Source: Clostridium swellfunianum
GTDB lineage: Bacteria; Bacillota; Clostridia; Clostridiales; Clostridiaceae
Reading direction: 5' to 3'
Assembly: GCF_023656515.1 (NCBI RefSeq)
Contig: NZ_JAMOFV010000006.1
Coordinates: 334,025 to 398,024, forward strand
Length of the DNA: 64,000 bases
Shown piece after piece: positions 62,725 through 64,000 of this stretch (position 1 is its first letter; the number at the start of each line of letters is the position of its first letter). The notes below the pieces were generated by a model that saw nothing but the letters and a program-made list of their open reading frames with translations, ran no database searches and was not told the origin of the DNA. The translations under genes were made by a program, and so were the position numbers.

Positions 62725-63687
62725 ATGAAGAAAATATATCTGGTTGTAGCCTTAATTATTTTATCAATGGTTTCTATCTTCGTAGGAGTAAAAGATATAT
62801 CTATTTTAGATATAGTTCGCTTCAATGAAGATAAGATTAAAGTAATAGCTCTAAGCCGTGTGCCTCGACTTATCAGCATAATAGTAGTTGGAATGAGCAT
62901 GAGCATAAGCGGACTCATTATGCAGCAGATAAGTAGAAATAGATTCGTATCTCCAACAACCGCCGCAACAGAGGATAGTGCTAAAATGGGAATGCTCGTA
63001 TCTTTAATGATATTTACAGATGCTAGTTCGATACAAAAAATGCTTATATCTTTTGTTTTTGCATTAACTGGCACATTTTTGTTTATGAAAATATTAAAAA
63101 GAATAAAATTTAAAAATGCAGTTTTTATTCCCCTTGTAGGAATAATGGTTGGAAACATCATTGATTCAATAACAACCTTTTTCTCATATAAATATGATCT
63201 TGTGCAAAACATTTCTTCTTGGCTTCAGGGAAATTTTTCAATGGTTATAAAGGGAAATTATGAACTTTTATATATTAGTGTTCCTTTACTCATAATTGCT
63301 TATCTATATGCTAATAAGTTTACTGTTGCAGGAATGGGAGAAGATTTTGCAGCTAATTTAGGTCTCAACTATAACAGAGTAGTAAATATAGGAATTATCA
63401 TTATTTCATTAGTATCCTCAGTAGTTGTTATAACAATAGGGAAGGTTCCTTTTTTAGGACTAATAATTCCTAATATAGTAACTATGTATCTAGGAGATAA
63501 CATGAAAAAGAGTATCCCACATACAGCACTGCTAGGAGCGGTATTTGTTCTGTTTTGTGACATTTTAGGAAGAATAATTTTATATCCGTATGAGGTTTCC
63601 ATTGGGCTTGTTGTAGGAGTAATAGGCAGCGTCTTGTTCTTATATTTATTGTTTTCATCAAGGGGGGCTAAGTCTTATGGGACATAG
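62725..63687 (+). CDS. Iron-chelate ABC transporter permease (FecCD family) 1
   Basis: A 320-aa permease with eight to ten membrane helices. RVPRLISIIVVGMSMSISGLIMQQ near residues 48-75 and a GKVPFLGLIIPNIV coupling-helix segment near 240 are typical of FecCD. The shorter N-terminus fits the CeuB/YclN group. The ATG at 62725 has GGGAGGT upstream. The second permease gene overlaps its end by 11 nt. Confidence 0.93.
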   Translation: MKKIYLVVALIILSMVSIFVGVKDISILDIVRFNEDKIKVIALSRVPRLISIIVVGMSMSISGLIMQQISRNRFVSPTTAATEDSAKMGMLVSLMIFTDASSIQKMLISFVFALTGTFLFMKILKRIKFKNAVFIPLVGIMVGNIIDSITTFFSYKYDLVQNISSWLQGNFSMVIKGNYELLYISVPLLIIAYLYANKFTVAGMGEDFAANLGLNYNRVVNIGIIIISLVSSVVVITIGKVPFLGLIIPNIVTMYLGDNMKKSIPHTALLGAVFVLFCDILGRIILYPYEVSIGLVVGVIGSVLFLYLLFSSRGAKSYGT

Positions 63688-64000
63688 AAAGAAAATAGCT
63701 TTAATTTCAATATTATCAATAGTACTAATTATATTATTTATTACCCTGGGGTTAACAAGCAGCAACTATCAATACGCGCTTTCGAGACGTATACCGAAAA
63801 CTTTAGCAATCATTTTAACCGGAGGAACTATAGCTTTTTCATCAATGATATTTCAAACAATAACTAATAATCGTATATTAACTCCAAGTGTTTTAGGCTT
63901 AGATTCTTTATATATGTTTATACAAACCTTTGTTGTTTTTGTACTTGGGTCTAAAAACATAACAACTATAAATAGTAATGTAAATTTTGCTTTATCAATT
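63677..64000 (+). CDS. Iron-chelate ABC transporter permease 2 (partial)
   Basis: The first 108 codons of a second FecCD-type permease run off the window. It has one N-terminal helix, then SRRIPKTLAIILTGGTIAFSSMIFQ, the family motif. The two permeases would form a heterodimer, with ATPase and binding protein expected to the right. GGGGGG at 63661 lies upstream. Confidence 0.88.
   Translation, partial: MGHRKKIALISILSIVLIILFITLGLTSSNYQYALSRRIPKTLAIILTGGTIAFSSMIFQTITNNRILTPSVLGLDSLYMFIQTFVVFVLGSKNITTINSNVNFALSI

Overview
The window comes from a low-GC, spore-forming, anaerobic Firmicute, most probably Clostridium sensu stricto. Supporting signs are the strong AT bias, GGAGG ribosome binding sites with frequent TTG/GTG starts, sporulation genes (Gin/CsfB, alpha/beta SASP, AbrB, a GerM-like lipoprotein), anaerobic iron-sulfur enzymes (ferredoxin, indolepyruvate:ferredoxin oxidoreductase) and gene order like the origin-proximal csfB-yaaO-tmk-yaaQ-holB-yaaT ... 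yabB-rsmI-abrB block of Bacillus. No rRNA, tRNA, CRISPR array or intact mobile element was found.

Layout. (1) 1-3.7 kb, minus strand: an AbiEii-like nucleotidyltransferase behind corA, and a divergent M20 amidohydrolase. (2) 4.0-10.3 kb: gin, yaaO-type decarboxylase, tmk, darA, holB, ricT, an HMA-like small protein and a ferredoxin, with a SASP gene and a small membrane protein on the minus strand. (3) 10.4-15.1 kb: a DUF4867-like protein, PTS EIIA, motAB, small Cys-rich protein, bacteriohemerythrin. (4) 15.2-24.7 kb: a sugar catabolic locus. A cytoplasmic clan GH-A hydrolase lies divergent from PTS EIIBC, a 620-aa ManA-like protein with an unusual N-terminal domain, cupin-type PGI, ManA, RpiR regulator, EIIA, a tandem GNAT protein and a DUF3284-like protein. 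The locus appears to import and phosphorylate a mannose- and/or glucose-containing sugar and pass it to fructose-6-phosphate. Regions 3 and 4 lie between ricT and yabB, which are much closer in Bacillus. (5) 25.0-28.2 kb: trmN6/yabB, rsmI, NlpC/P60 hydrolase, abrB. (6) 28.7-33.4 kb: YesL-like protein, a Smr-less MutS2 paralogue behind an apparent uORF-controlled transcription attenuator, and a TPR-GGDEF protein followed by a DnaA-box cluster. (7) 33.9-45.8 kb: LysR regulator and ArsP/DUF318 permease, patatin, orphan sensor kinase, then DMT transporter, dUTPase, DUF3783, cyclophilin and glutamate racemase on the minus strand, and a large glutamine synthetase. (8) 45.9-51.7 kb: two ECF sigma modules, one with a DUF4179-type anti-sigma factor and one with a membrane-anchored beta-propeller protein as likely partner. 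(9) 51.9-64 kb: DUF1540, murA, walJ-type hydrolase, GerMN lipoprotein, SEC-C protein, iorAB, two tandem RlmH-family proteins with complementary losses, ahpCF, an AraC regulator and the start of an iron-chelate ABC importer.

The observations I rate most worth following are the three-codon uORF/attenuator in front of the MutS2 paralogue, the complementary RlmH pair, the off-origin DnaA-box cluster, the ManA-like fusion in the sugar operon and the ECF/beta-propeller pair. All assignments rest on reading motifs and gene order; no database search was run.
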